Shown piece after piece: positions 9,055-17,070 of a DNA stretch of 64,000 bases (positions are counted from its first letter, which is position 1; every line of letters begins with the position of its first letter). The stretch lies in the NCBI RefSeq assembly GCF_040361195.1, contig NZ_APNE01000011.1; one strand, given 5' to 3'. This DNA comes from Salinisphaera hydrothermalis (GTDB lineage: Bacteria; Pseudomonadota; Gammaproteobacteria; Nevskiales; Salinisphaeraceae). Both the position numbers and the translations under genes were made by a program. Below the pieces are notes generated by a model. That model did not search any database. It saw nothing but the letters and a program-made list of their open reading frames with translations, and had not been told where the DNA came from.

Positions 9055-9130
9055 TGGCGTCCCCAAGGGGATTCGAACCCCTGTCGCTGCCGTGAAAGGG
9101 CAGTGTCCTAGGCCTCTAGACGATGGGGAC
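9055..9130 (-). tRNA. tRNA-Glu (anticodon TTC)
   Basis: A 76-base cloverleaf with encoded 3' CCA. The acceptor stem pairs GTCCCCA with the terminal GGGGAC region. The anticodon stem-loop CTGCC-CTTTCAC-GGCAG presents TTC, and the T-arm carries GGTTCGAATCC. It lies 6 bases after tRNA-Ala and is followed closely by the terminator, so the two form one transcription unit. Confidence 0.97.
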
Positions 9131-9136
9131 TGACTT

Positions 9137-9212
9137 TGGTGGAGCCAGGCGGGATCGAACCGCCGACCTCAACACTGCCAGTGTTGCGCTCTCCCAGCTG
9201 AGCTATGGCCCC
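9137..9212 (-). tRNA. tRNA-Ala (anticodon GGC)
   Basis: A 76-base cloverleaf with encoded CCA. The acceptor stem begins GGGGCCA, the D-arm is TAGCTCAGCTGGGAGAGC, the anticodon stem-loop CAACA-CTGGCAG-TGTTG presents GGC, and the T-arm has GGTTCGATCC. It is the first gene of a two-tRNA unit reading from a strong promoter at 9233-9261. Confidence 0.97.
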
Positions 9213-9232
9213 GATGACCTTGTGAGCGGCGC

Positions 9233-9261
9233 ATTATAGACACGAGATTCGCCATTGCCAA
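9233..9261 (-). promoter_or_regulatory. Sigma-70 promoter of the tRNA-Ala/tRNA-Glu unit
   Basis: On the minus strand a -35 box TTGGCA (9261-9256) and a perfect -10 box TATAAT (9238-9233) are separated by exactly 17 bases. Transcription would begin around 9226, about 14 bases before the mature 5' end of tRNA-Ala. Strong match, as expected for a stable-RNA gene. Confidence 0.85.
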
Positions 9262-9273
9262 CCCTCCGCGTCA

Positions 9274-10356
9274 TTATTTTTTTACAGCTGCGATGAGCGC
9301 TTCGATGACGCGGTCCTGATCGGCGGAATCGAGGTACGGATGCATGGGAATACTCAGCACACGTTCCGCGGCGGCTTCCGATTCCGGGATCGGCACATCC
9401 GAATACAACGGCGGCTGGCGATTCAACGGCACGGGGTAATAAACCGCGCTCGGAATACCGGCTGCATCCAGCGCTGTGCGCACAGCCTCGCGATTGTCGA
9501 CTTGAATCGTGTATTGCGCATAGACGCTGGTTGCGCGCTCATCGAGCGCCGGAGTCATTACATGCGCCGACAAGGCGCTGTTATAGCGCGTCGCCACTTG
9601 ATCGCGTCGGGCCACCTCATCGTCAAACACATCGAGTTTGGCCAACAGCACCGCCGCCTGCATGGTGTCCAAGCGCCCGTTGATGCCGAGCATCGGATGC
9701 TGGTACGGCGCCGTCTGCCCGTGATTTCGCAATTGCCGCATACGCTCGGCGAGCGCCCCGTCCGTTGTGAACGCCGCCCCACCATCGCCGTAACAACCCA
9801 GTGGCTTGGCCGGAAAGAACGACGTCGCCGCCAGCAGCGACGCACCACAGGAACGCTGACCAGCGAAGGTGGCCCCAAAACTCTGTGCCGCGTCCTCGAT
9901 GACGGGGATGCCGTGGCGCTCACCGATGGTATTGATGGCCGGCATATCGGCCATCTGGCCGAACAAACTCACTGGCATGATGGCCTTGGTGCGCTCGGTG
10001 ATGGCCGCCTCGATACGATCGGCGTCGATGTTGTAGGTTGCCGGGTCGATGTCGACGAACACGGGTGTGGCACCCAGCAGCCCGATCATCTCGCCCGTCG
10101 CGATGAACGTGAACGGCGTGGTGATGACTTCGTCGCCGCGGCCGATACCCAACGCCATCAGCGTCACCAGCAAGGCATCGGTGCCGCTGGACAACGCCAC
10201 GCAATGCGACACGCCGGCGTATTCGGCCAGGCGCGTTTCCAGCGTCTCGATTTCTGGACCGTTCACATAACGACCGTGCTCAAGCACGGCATGAATACCG
10301 GCATCCACCTCCGACTTGATGCGCCGATACTGTGCCTGGAGATCGATCAACTGCAT
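9274..10356 (-). CDS. DegT/DnrJ/EryC1/StrS family sugar aminotransferase
   Basis: PLP-dependent aminotransferase that installs an amino group on a keto-sugar nucleotide for surface polysaccharide. The 360-residue product (from ATG 10356) has LSSGTDALLVTLMALGIG, the acidic PLP-ring contact IEDAAQSFGA and the Schiff-base lysine K184 in SFFPAKPLGCYGDGG. Together these most resemble the WbpE/WlbC class acting on UDP-3-keto-2-acetamido sugars; that substrate is inferred. A GTG at 10365 is an alternative start, but the ATG has a GGGGTGG-type ribosome-binding site. No companion oxidase or acetyltransferase lies beside it, so the partner steps must be encoded elsewhere. Confidence 0.88.
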   Translation of the reverse strand: MQLIDLQAQYRRIKSEVDAGIHAVLEHGRYVNGPEIETLETRLAEYAGVSHCVALSSGTDALLVTLMALGIGRGDEVITTPFTFIATGEMIGLLGATPVFVDIDPATYNIDADRIEAAITERTKAIMPVSLFGQMADMPAINTIGERHGIPVIEDAAQSFGATFAGQRSCGASLLAATSFFPAKPLGCYGDGGAAFTTDGALAERMRQLRNHGQTAPYQHPMLGINGRLDTMQAAVLLAKLDVFDDEVARRDQVATRYNSALSAHVMTPALDERATSVYAQYTIQVDNREAVRTALDAAGIPSAVYYPVPLNRQPPLYSDVPIPESEAAAERVLSIPMHPYLDSADQDRVIEALIAAVKK

Positions 10357-10404
10357 GGCGGCCACCCCGACTCCCGTAAACGGAACGTAATCGAAGCGGA
10401 GTCT

Positions 10405-10689
10405 AGGGCCTGTTGCCGTTTTGTGCGAGTCCGCGCCAAGCGCTGTTTTGCGGCAAGACGAGGCGTAGTGCGCGCCGTGCAGTCACTCTGCATAAGCGTG
10501 CTACAAGGCTGGATTGCCGCAAAACAGCGCTTGTCCCTTTGGGTTGGGCCGCCCATAAAAAACTAACCACGGGCGCCCGGCGGCGTTGCGAGTCTGGGTC
10601 GTGGCACGCCACGACGCGGCGACTCCCGCCTTGCCGGACACGATTTGCGGTCTCCAACGCGGCGCTCGTACGAAACGGCAACAGGCCCT
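10405..10689 (+). mobile_element. MITE-like element with terminal inverted repeats
   Basis: A 285-bp noncoding stretch whose ends are 19-bp inverted repeats with one mismatch (10405-10423 against 10671-10689). Inside is a second perfect 19-bp inverted pair (10438-10456 and 10514-10532), plus a short palindrome around 10601-10618 (GTCGTGGC-AC-GCCACGAC). It contains no plausible gene; its frames are short and unlike known proteins. It sits between the aminotransferase and tRNA-Val. The structure suggests a miniature inverted-repeat transposable element or a large structured genomic repeat. Copy number and target duplication cannot be seen in one window. Confidence 0.6.
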
Positions 10690-10722
10690 GGCATCGCCCA
10701 GGCTGAACACTGGCGATACACG

Positions 10723-10751
10723 TTGACCCCTGCGAAGTGCGCGGATAAACT
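10723..10751 (+). promoter_or_regulatory. Sigma-70 promoter of tRNA-Val
   Basis: A -35 box TTGACC (10723-10728) and a -10 box TAAACT (10746-10751) are separated by 17 bases. The predicted transcription start is about 10758, a few bases before the tRNA-Val 5' end at 10763. The position just outside the MITE-like element suggests the element landed next to, but did not break, the tRNA promoter. Confidence 0.75.
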
Positions 10752-10762
10752 TCGCATTCCTC

Positions 10763-10837
10763 GGGCGGTTAGCTCAGTGGTAGAGCACTGTCTTCACACG
10801 GCAGGGGTCACTAGTTCGAATCTAGTACCGCCCACCA
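10763..10837 (+). tRNA. tRNA-Val (anticodon CAC)
   Basis: A 75-base cloverleaf with encoded CCA. The acceptor stem pairs GGGCGGT with ACCGCCC, the D-arm is TAGCTCAGTGGTAGAGC, the anticodon stem-loop CTGTC-TTCACAC-GGCAG presents CAC, and the T-arm has AGTTCGAATCT. It has its own promoter and terminator and is the only plus-strand gene in the first 16 kb. Confidence 0.96.
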
Positions 10838-10850
10838 GATCAACGGTTTA

Positions 10851-10877
10851 CGGCGCCTTTTCAGGCGCCGTTTTTCG
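10851..10877 (+). terminator. Rho-independent terminator of tRNA-Val
   Basis: A perfect 8-bp GC-rich stem (10851-10858 CGGCGCCT and 10863-10870 AGGCGCCG) with a 4-base loop is followed by TTTTTCGTTT on the plus strand. It starts 13 bases after the tRNA 3' end. Confidence 0.92.
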
Positions 10878-10900
10878 TTTAGACAAGCCAGCCCGGGCCT

Positions 10901-11950
10901 CTAACCCGCCGCGGCGTCAGTTTTAGTCGGCTTGCTGTCGCGATAACCGTTCGGATTGTCGCGCTGCCAACGCCATGCATCCCGCATGATTGCGTCCAAG
11001 CCACGCTCGGCCCGCCATCCGAGATCCCGCTCAGCGCGAGAAGCGTCTGCCCAGCATTCGGCCACATCCCCTGGACGGCGAGAGGTGATGCGATAAGCCA
11101 CATCACGGCCTGCTGCCTGCTCGAACGCGCGGATCATTTCCAGCACGGAATAGCCACGCCCGGTGCCGAGGTTCCAGGTCCTCAGGCCCGCCTCGCCGGC
11201 GATTGCATCCAACGCCGCCCGGTGGCCCTCAGCCAGGTCCATGACATGAATGTAATCACGCACGCCCGTGCCATCGGGCGTCGGGTAGTCATCGCCATAC
11301 ACCGCGAGTTCCGGCAAGCGGCCGACCGCGACCTGGCTGATGAACGGCAGCAGGTTGTTCGGCCTACCTTGCGGGTCTTCGCCGATGCGCCCGCTCTCGT
11401 GGGCGCCCACCGGATTGAAGTAGCGCAGCAGCGCGATCGACCATCGGGGATCGGCGGCCTGAAGATCCCGCAGCAGCCATTCGATCATCAGCTTCGAACT
11501 GCCGTAGGGATTGGTGGGCCGGCCGGTGGGCGCGTCTTCCGACAACGGCATGTCGCGTGATTCGCTATACACCGTGGCCGACGAGCTGAACACCAACGTC
11601 CGAAGGCCCGCCCGATCCATGGCCTGGCAAAGCGTGAGTGTGCCGGCCACGTTGTTCTCGTAGTACGCCAGGGGCTGTTCCGTGCTTTCGCCGACGGCCT
11701 TGAGGCCCGCGAAGTGAATCACGGCGTCGATATTTCGATCCGCGAACACGCGATCGAGATGCGCCGCGTCGCGAATATCGCCCTCGATGAAATCGATCGG
11801 CTTGCCCGTCAGATCCTCGACCCGGCGCAACGACTCGCGCGATGCATTCGACAGATTGTCGTAAACGATCACATCGTGGCCGGCCTCGACGAGCACCAGC
11901 GCTGTATGGGAACCGATGAAACCGGCACCCCCGGTAAGAAAGACTTTCAT
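10901..11950 (-). CDS. galE: UDP-glucose 4-epimerase
   Basis: GalE interconverts UDP-glucose and UDP-galactose through a transient NAD-dependent keto intermediate and supplies galactose units for surface polymers. The 349-residue short-chain dehydrogenase fold has the NAD motif TGGAGFIGSH at 6-15, SSSATVY at 122-128 and the catalytic YGSSK pair (Y149, K153). The frame is open to 12091, but the family N-terminus MKVFLTGGAGFIG fixes the start at 11950. It is the nearest gene to the sulfotransferase-like/Psd-like operon upstream and reads in the same direction. Confidence 0.95.
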   Translation of the reverse strand: MKVFLTGGAGFIGSHTALVLVEAGHDVIVYDNLSNASRESLRRVEDLTGKPIDFIEGDIRDAAHLDRVFADRNIDAVIHFAGLKAVGESTEQPLAYYENNVAGTLTLCQAMDRAGLRTLVFSSSATVYSESRDMPLSEDAPTGRPTNPYGSSKLMIEWLLRDLQAADPRWSIALLRYFNPVGAHESGRIGEDPQGRPNNLLPFISQVAVGRLPELAVYGDDYPTPDGTGVRDYIHVMDLAEGHRAALDAIAGEAGLRTWNLGTGRGYSVLEMIRAFEQAAGRDVAYRITSRRPGDVAECWADASRAERDLGWRAERGLDAIMRDAWRWQRDNPNGYRDSKPTKTDAAAG

Positions 11951-11993
11951 AACAATATCTTCGATTGATTTGCGCAGACTTTGGAGCCGCGGC

Positions 11994-12182
11994 TTACCAC
12001 AACGCGGCCAGTAGCAGCAGGCCGAGCAGCCATATCCCCAGCAAACCCGTAAACAACCACTTGGCGGGCATGGTAACGCGGCGCCATACATAGTCTGCGA
12101 CCAGCATGCCGAACCCGCTGTAGGCCATGACCGTAAACAGCGGCCAGCCCAGGTGGCCGTTTATGAAAAACCAATCCGGCAT
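11994..12182 (-). CDS. Small two-helix membrane protein, unknown function
   Basis: A 62-residue protein starting MPDWFFINGHLGW. Two hydrophobic segments are visible, roughly residues 10-30 and 42-61, the latter being a Leu-rich stretch ending the protein at LLLLAALW, so an integral inner-membrane location is likely. I recognise no family. Its ATG abuts the stop codon of the Psd-like gene directly (TGA then ATG), which argues strongly for translation coupled to it and for a joint function, perhaps as a membrane partner. Being tiny and unfamiliar, its coding status rests on this junction and its clean hydrophobic pattern. Confidence 0.6.
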   Translation of the reverse strand: MPDWFFINGHLGWPLFTVMAYSGFGMLVADYVWRRVTMPAKWLFTGLLGIWLLGLLLLAALW

Positions 12183-12872
12183 TCAGCACGCGACCTCGCT
12201 CACTTCCAGCAGGGCCGTTTCCCCGGCACGCACGCGCTCGCCCACCGCTACACGGCAGGCCAGTGATGCGTCCGCCTCGAGCACGACGGTGCTGCCCAGG
12301 CGAATACGCCCCATGCGCTGCCCTCGTTCCACCGGTTGGCCGGGCACGACCCACGTCTCGATCCGGCGGGCGGCGACGCTGGTAATCTGGCGCACCGCGA
12401 CCCTGCCGACGTTGCATTCGAACACGGTGCGGGCCTGCACCGGACAATATTTGTCGCGGAGAAAAGCGAAGTCGCGCCCTTCCCCGTCCGTATATACCGC
12501 GCCCAATCGCTCGACGGATACGACCCGCCCGGTCGCCGGGCTGCGCTGGACGTGCATGTCCCAGAACGACAATGCGATCACGATATAGCGAATACCGTCA
12601 CGACAGTCGACACTGGTTATTAAACCATCCGCTGGCGCCAGCAAAGCCGGCCCCGATGGCACGATGCGCTCCGGATCGCGATCGAAGAACGCCAGATAAC
12701 CCGGGTGGAAACGCTTGGTTCGGAGCCAACCGCGGATCTGGGCTTCGGGCCAGCGCCGCTGCGGCGGCAAGAAAGGACGAATCAAAGGCGACGGATACGG
12801 CCAGTGCCGCCGGAGCAGCATCAGGGCGACCACCAGCACGCCGAGCACGACGAGCTGAGCGGCCAGGATCAT
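12183..12872 (-). CDS. Phosphatidylserine decarboxylase-like protein
   Basis: A 229-residue protein with one N-terminal membrane anchor (about 3-21) and a domain like the short form of phosphatidylserine decarboxylase. The catalytic elements of that pyruvoyl enzyme are all visible: D82 in APADG, H107 in FWDMHVQRSPATGRV and the LGST self-cleavage site at 192-195, whose S194 would become the pyruvoyl group. Canonical Psd makes phosphatidylethanolamine; this copy is shorter, divergent and placed in a polysaccharide region, so its substrate may differ. It overlaps the upstream gene by 4 bases and is followed without a gap by a small membrane protein. The family is fairly sure, the reaction is not. 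Confidence 0.75.
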   Translation of the reverse strand: MILAAQLVVLGVLVVALMLLRRHWPYPSPLIRPFLPPQRRWPEAQIRGWLRTKRFHPGYLAFFDRDPERIVPSGPALLAPADGLITSVDCRDGIRYIVIALSFWDMHVQRSPATGRVVSVERLGAVYTDGEGRDFAFLRDKYCPVQARTVFECNVGRVAVRQITSVAARRIETWVVPGQPVERGQRMGRIRLGSTVVLEADASLACRVAVGERVRAGETALLEVSEVAC

Positions 12873-13699
12873 GCGAGATCGGCCGGATCTTCGGCGTGCG
12901 CGTCGAGCCAGCCCTGCAGCTCGGCGCAGGCTTCGCGCACCGGCTCCGGCAACATCGAGTCGTTGAAACGCTGGCGCTTGGTCCGGATTCGCGGCGCCTG
13001 CTTGTTACGACGCGCCCCCACGCCGACGATTTCGAATATACCGTCCAAGGTCGCGCCGGGCGCCGCAATCAAGGCGCGCTCTGAAATCAGATGCGCAGCG
13101 CTGCGCTTGCCGAGCCGCTGTCGCCGGTAAGCATCGTGAATGACGTACCAAGCTAAAGCCCAAATCGTGGGCGCATCGGTTTCTTGACTGTTGGCGAACA
13201 AGGCAAGCGGAGCCGGCAACGCATCGCTATCCCGATCGCTACGCGCGGCCAGAAGTCGACGTGTCGTTGCCTCATCCAACGCACGAGGCGCGCGTTCGAC
13301 AAAGCGCGTCAGCGGCTCGTAGAACCACAAGACGCGCGCAGGAGAAAACCGCTCGATGAGTGCGGCCATCGAATCCGACTCGCCACCGGCCACGAAAATT
13401 ACGGCCGGCGCCCGCGACTTGCGAATCAACTGACGTAGATCGTCGTCCGGACGGAGCCGCTGATCCTCGAATACACGCGGATCGCCGGCTCGATAGAGAT
13501 CGGTATCGAAATTTGCCTCGAGCGCATTGATGATGTGGCCGTTGGCGATATCCGGCGTACCGGCGAGAAAGACGACAACCGGCGTTTCGTTAGCGGCACG
13601 GCCGCCCCAGAGCCGCTGGTAGAGTCGCTTACGAAGCAGCAACCGTCGTCGACGTTTGCCGGCGGCAGTATCCGGCGTCGGCAAGTCGCTGTCCGTCAT
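12869..13699 (-). CDS. Sulfotransferase-like protein with degenerate P-loop
   Basis: A 276-residue cytosolic protein starting MTDSDLPTPD, with a GGAG-type ribosome-binding site 7 bases upstream. The order of segments recalls PAPS-dependent sulfotransferases: a hydrophobic strand then FLAGTPDIANGHI where the family P-loop (RSGTS) would be, then FDTDLYRAGDPRVFEDQRLR, SRAPAVIFVAGGES, ARVLWFYEPLTRFVERA, a WYVIHDAYRRQRLG helix and SERALIAAPGATLDGIFEIVG. The P-loop is not conserved, so catalysis is doubtful. Assignment is by pattern only and could be wrong. The stop overlaps the Psd-like start by 4 bases (ATGA), so the two are coupled. An upstream start at 13780 is possible but lacks support. Confidence 0.5.
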   Translation of the reverse strand: MTDSDLPTPDTAAGKRRRRLLLRKRLYQRLWGGRAANETPVVVFLAGTPDIANGHIINALEANFDTDLYRAGDPRVFEDQRLRPDDDLRQLIRKSRAPAVIFVAGGESDSMAALIERFSPARVLWFYEPLTRFVERAPRALDEATTRRLLAARSDRDSDALPAPLALFANSQETDAPTIWALAWYVIHDAYRRQRLGKRSAAHLISERALIAAPGATLDGIFEIVGVGARRNKQAPRIRTKRQRFNDSMLPEPVREACAELQGWLDAHAEDPADLA

Positions 13700-13988
13700 C
13701 CATGTGCTCCGTAATACCTTTTCGACTGGGGCATTGTAATCGCTAATCGAACCGCTCGCGTGTGAATAAGGAAAAAGCAATCTCTACCCTACTGCTAAGT
13801 ATTTTTTATCGAAGGCGTGTTGAACAAGTCAGGTGGTTGACGGCAGCCGGCCGCCTGTACATGTAACTTAACTGGTGGCTTAATATCGCCTCTTGGTACG
13901 AGTGCGAATACAGAAGCCGCTCAATAACTAAAGCGCACGTGGCTCTGGGCAAAGAGTCTATGCGGATCAATACCAGAATCGTTACGGC

Positions 13989-15626
13989 TTAGTTAGATTT
14001 TTGTGTAACAGTACGGTTCACTGCGGGAAGACTAATGGAAAGGGGGGCGGCGTAAACCGGCAGCTTTGCTTCGTTCCTGTATACCGTTATCGTCTTGTCC
14101 GGGGCATTGAAGTTTTCGTCCAACCGGTAATGCGCGACCGCCTTGAACTGCGATGAATGTAGCACCTCCTGCAGGCGTTTCATTTCAGTAAGGTCGGTCC
14201 AGAAGCCATCCTGAGCAACCACATAGGCGCCTCGAAAGCGTGTAATCTGATCCGCGATCTGTGCGGCGGTCAGGTTTTTCTCCTTGACCCCAGTGGAACG
14301 CCGGATCGCCACGCTCAGCAATAGCTTGTCGGCCCGGATCACGCCGACATCCGGCCGATTGCCGATCGCGCGCATCGCAAAGATAAATGCACCATCCCGA
14401 TAACCCGAAAATATGATATTGGAATGCTCAGGCGCGCGTCTGGTGAGACTCTTCACTATCTTGGCGTATCCCGACACATACAGCGGCGGCCGATAGATCA
14501 GGGTAATCGCCAGGGTTGCTGCTCCTAGCCCTGCCAGGACTATATGGGCCTGATGCGCCATCCCCGCAAACAGTCGTTCGACACCCCAGACACCCAGCAC
14601 GATCAATGGCGGCAAAAGCGGAATCGTGAACCGGGCATGCTTTAGGTCAATCGTGGAGAAGAAAAGATAGCCGACGACCACCCAACCCGCCAGCAATGCC
14701 CAGCGCAGTGCGATACGGCGGCAACGGACAAACCGAACAATGCCGACATAAACGCCGACTATCACTGCCGCTACGGCAGGCCAGCCAATTTGGGCCGGCA
14801 GGCGCTCGGCATACCAAAGCCAGTTTGCAAGCGACAGTCGCGGCGCCGCCCCATCGGCCACACCCGCGACCGATTGCACATTGGTCTGACCAAAATGCAC
14901 CGTCAACCATAAAAGCGGCAGCATCGCGACGACCATGCCGATTACGAGGCACCAGTTACGCGAACGCCGCAATACGGTGCGTCCATCGACCAGAACTAAT
15001 CCAAAGGCTAATACAGGCAGCAAAAAGCAGACAGTGATCTTGAGCCATACCGCCATGGCGGCCATGGCGGCACTGACATAAAGATGGCGAGCACGGAGAT
15101 CAGATCCGTAAGCCAAAAACAGCTCCGTCGCCCATACCAGTGCAGCTGTAGCCGGTACATCGGTCATGATCTGTCGGCCCCAAAAGGCGATTTCCGGGGC
15201 GGCCCCGACCATAAGCGCAGCAGCCAAGGCAGAACCGTCGCTGACGTAGCGCCTAGCCAAGCGATAACTGCCGGTGACCAGCGCCATATAGAACAGTGCA
15301 TTTACGAATATAGCGGTCGCCTGCGAGATACCGAATACGGCATAGGCGACCGCGAGGAAAACTGGATACAACGGCGGGTAGAAAAGAATCGTCAGCGCCG
15401 GATACTGTGCGTAATAGTTATAGGCCCATTGGACCGGATCGGAAATCGGCAGATCCCGAGCCAGATCCAGAATGAAAGCGCCGTTCAACGCATGTCGCGG
15501 CGCATCCGAATAGTAGAAGGCGTAGCTCGTAGGAGCTAGCCAGAACAGTCCGGCGACCAACAAAGCTAGCAAGCCATAACCTGCCAAAAACAAGGCTTTC
15601 GCCTCACGCTGATGCATCATACCCAT
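13989..15626 (-). CDS. GT39/ArnT-like membrane glycosyltransferase
   Basis: A 545-residue polytopic membrane protein of the dolichyl-phosphate-mannose/ArnT type (PMT_2), which transfers sugar from a polyprenyl-phosphate donor to an acceptor on the outer face of the inner membrane. Evidence: a first membrane helix at about 12-31, then the loop FYYSDAPRH with D41 where the family has its essential acidic residue, the LFYPPLYP segment typical of the first periplasmic loop, and ten or more further hydrophobic segments up to about 385, followed by a soluble C-terminal domain. Starts at 15626, 15620 and 15617 are all possible. It stands alone, with a 289-base gap downstream and a 1.1-kb spacer upstream. 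Acceptor and sugar are unknown. Confidence 0.78.
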   Translation of the reverse strand: MGMMHQREAKALFLAGYGLLALLVAGLFWLAPTSYAFYYSDAPRHALNGAFILDLARDLPISDPVQWAYNYYAQYPALTILFYPPLYPVFLAVAYAVFGISQATAIFVNALFYMALVTGSYRLARRYVSDGSALAAALMVGAAPEIAFWGRQIMTDVPATAALVWATELFLAYGSDLRARHLYVSAAMAAMAVWLKITVCFLLPVLAFGLVLVDGRTVLRRSRNWCLVIGMVVAMLPLLWLTVHFGQTNVQSVAGVADGAAPRLSLANWLWYAERLPAQIGWPAVAAVIVGVYVGIVRFVRCRRIALRWALLAGWVVVGYLFFSTIDLKHARFTIPLLPPLIVLGVWGVERLFAGMAHQAHIVLAGLGAATLAITLIYRPPLYVSGYAKIVKSLTRRAPEHSNIIFSGYRDGAFIFAMRAIGNRPDVGVIRADKLLLSVAIRRSTGVKEKNLTAAQIADQITRFRGAYVVAQDGFWTDLTEMKRLQEVLHSSQFKAVAHYRLDENFNAPDKTITVYRNEAKLPVYAAPLSISLPAVNRTVTQKSN

Positions 15627-16706
15627 AGAGATAACAAATACTCATCTGCCACCGTGGCAGCCATGCTTAGAGCGCGTCGCACAACTCGATTCGGACCGGA
15701 CTCCGTACCAGCTAGAGAGCAGTCTACAAACTTATCGAAATAACTGCCGGAATCGAAGCACAAAATGCCCGATATAAGACGTTTAAAACACTGTGCTTCC
15801 ATTTAACCCACCGTTCTACTGGCGGCCTGTTAACTATCCACCCGCAGCCGCCATTTTCGTCTATATGCTGACCGGACGCGACCCTGATACCTTCGGAAGC
15901 GGGCCGTATCATAGTCAGGCCGCAGCAAGTTCGAACTGATGCGTATGAACCGACTGCCTCTCGGTCACGCCTATGACTCACCCAATTCTTCAGCAGGTAA
16001 CGTTGATCGGAGCATTCGACATGCCCGTAGCAATGGGTTACTTAACCTTGAGGCGCGCAGCGCCATGATGGCTTACACGAGGTGAGACAACATTTATCGC
16101 CGCTAAGCATGACGTTGTTTACAAAAAATATTCATCATATAAATTAAATTAGTGTATTAAAATTTATCGCTATTTTTTTAGTAGCCACTTAGATCTCGAA
16201 AGCGATCGTTTAGCATAATAAAAAGCCATATGCTAATCGAGACCTCGCACATGTCCTGCCAATGCTATGTGATAAATTTTCGACCTTTTCCCGTTATAGC
16301 GATGGATCAGGCAAATATTGTTCGGCATAATAAATATTGTTTACTTTGGCATCGACACATAGATTAACGGCGCATCCCTCATTAAGAACAACAACTAGAC
16401 CTGCATCAAGACGTAACAATCTGAAATCCTTGGAAGTGGCAGTCAATCTACAGATGGCCGTTCGTGCGTTGTTACTGGCACGAAATCGGTCGAGGCAGCG
16501 GCCCGGTCGGCCAATGTCCCGTGCTAGCTAGCGCCGCCATTGGCTGCAGTTAGGAACCTGTAGACCGCACATCGTCCTGTCAGCTGCCGCTCCTTATCTG
16601 GCATTACTCTGCATATCCAATCACGCAGTATCAGCGCGGGCCCGATCGATACCCATGGCGCTGCGACAACTTACCGGAGCGACAACTTACCTTCGCACGA
16701 ATCGGC
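15627..16706. other. Long AT-rich intergenic spacer
   Basis: About 1.1 kb without a convincing gene between the GT39-like gene and the IS3-type remnant. The stretch 16080-16330 is markedly richer in A and T than the rest of the window, with runs such as TTTTTTT and AAAAAA. A 13-base sequence, GCGACAACTTACC, occurs twice in tandem at 16663-16675 and 16679-16691 just before the IS end. Small open frames here (for example 15724-15981 on the minus strand) lack family resemblance. It could hold the promoter of the GT39-like gene and scars of lost genes; no RNA gene was recognised. Confidence 0.5.
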
Positions 16707-16748
16707 CCTGGTTTTCTCGGAGGCTCCAACTCTTGAGAGACTGGAGCA

Positions 16749-17070
16749 ATGAAACATAGCAAACGTTATTCTGCGGAAGTGCGTCAACGCGCGGTCCGAA
16801 CGGTATTCGAGCATCAGGGCGAGTATGCCTCGCAGTGGGCGGCGATCGGCTGGATCGCCGGTAAGTTCGGTTGCACGCCCGAGACGCTGCGTAACTGGAT
16901 TCGCCAAGCTGTGCGCGACCGTGGTCTGCGCGACGGCCAGACCCACCGAAGAACGCGAACGCGTCAAGGCGCTTGAGCGCGAGAACCGCGAGCTCAAGCG
17001 TGCCAACGAGATCCTGCGCAAGGCCTCCGCGTATTTTGCCCAGGCGGGGATCGACCGCCGAGGCAAGTGA
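16749..17070 (+). pseudogene. IS3 transposase OrfA, frameshifted
   Basis: The helix-turn-helix part is encoded from 16749 (MKHSKRYSAEVRQRAVRTVF, then FGCTPETLRNWIRQA), matching IS3 OrfA. After RGLRDGQT the frame is lost. The expected leucine-zipper half (EERERVKALERENREL, then ANEILRKASAYFAQAG) continues in the next frame and ends at 17070. Removing one C from the CCC at 16942-16944 restores a continuous protein of about 107 residues. The lesion lies in mid-gene, not at the orfA/orfB junction where programmed frameshifting occurs, so it is a mutation. Confidence 0.85.

Noticed and set aside
15724..15981. Small minus-strand frame of 85 codons in the AT-rich spacer
   Set aside because: No ribosome-binding site, family resemblance or operon context.
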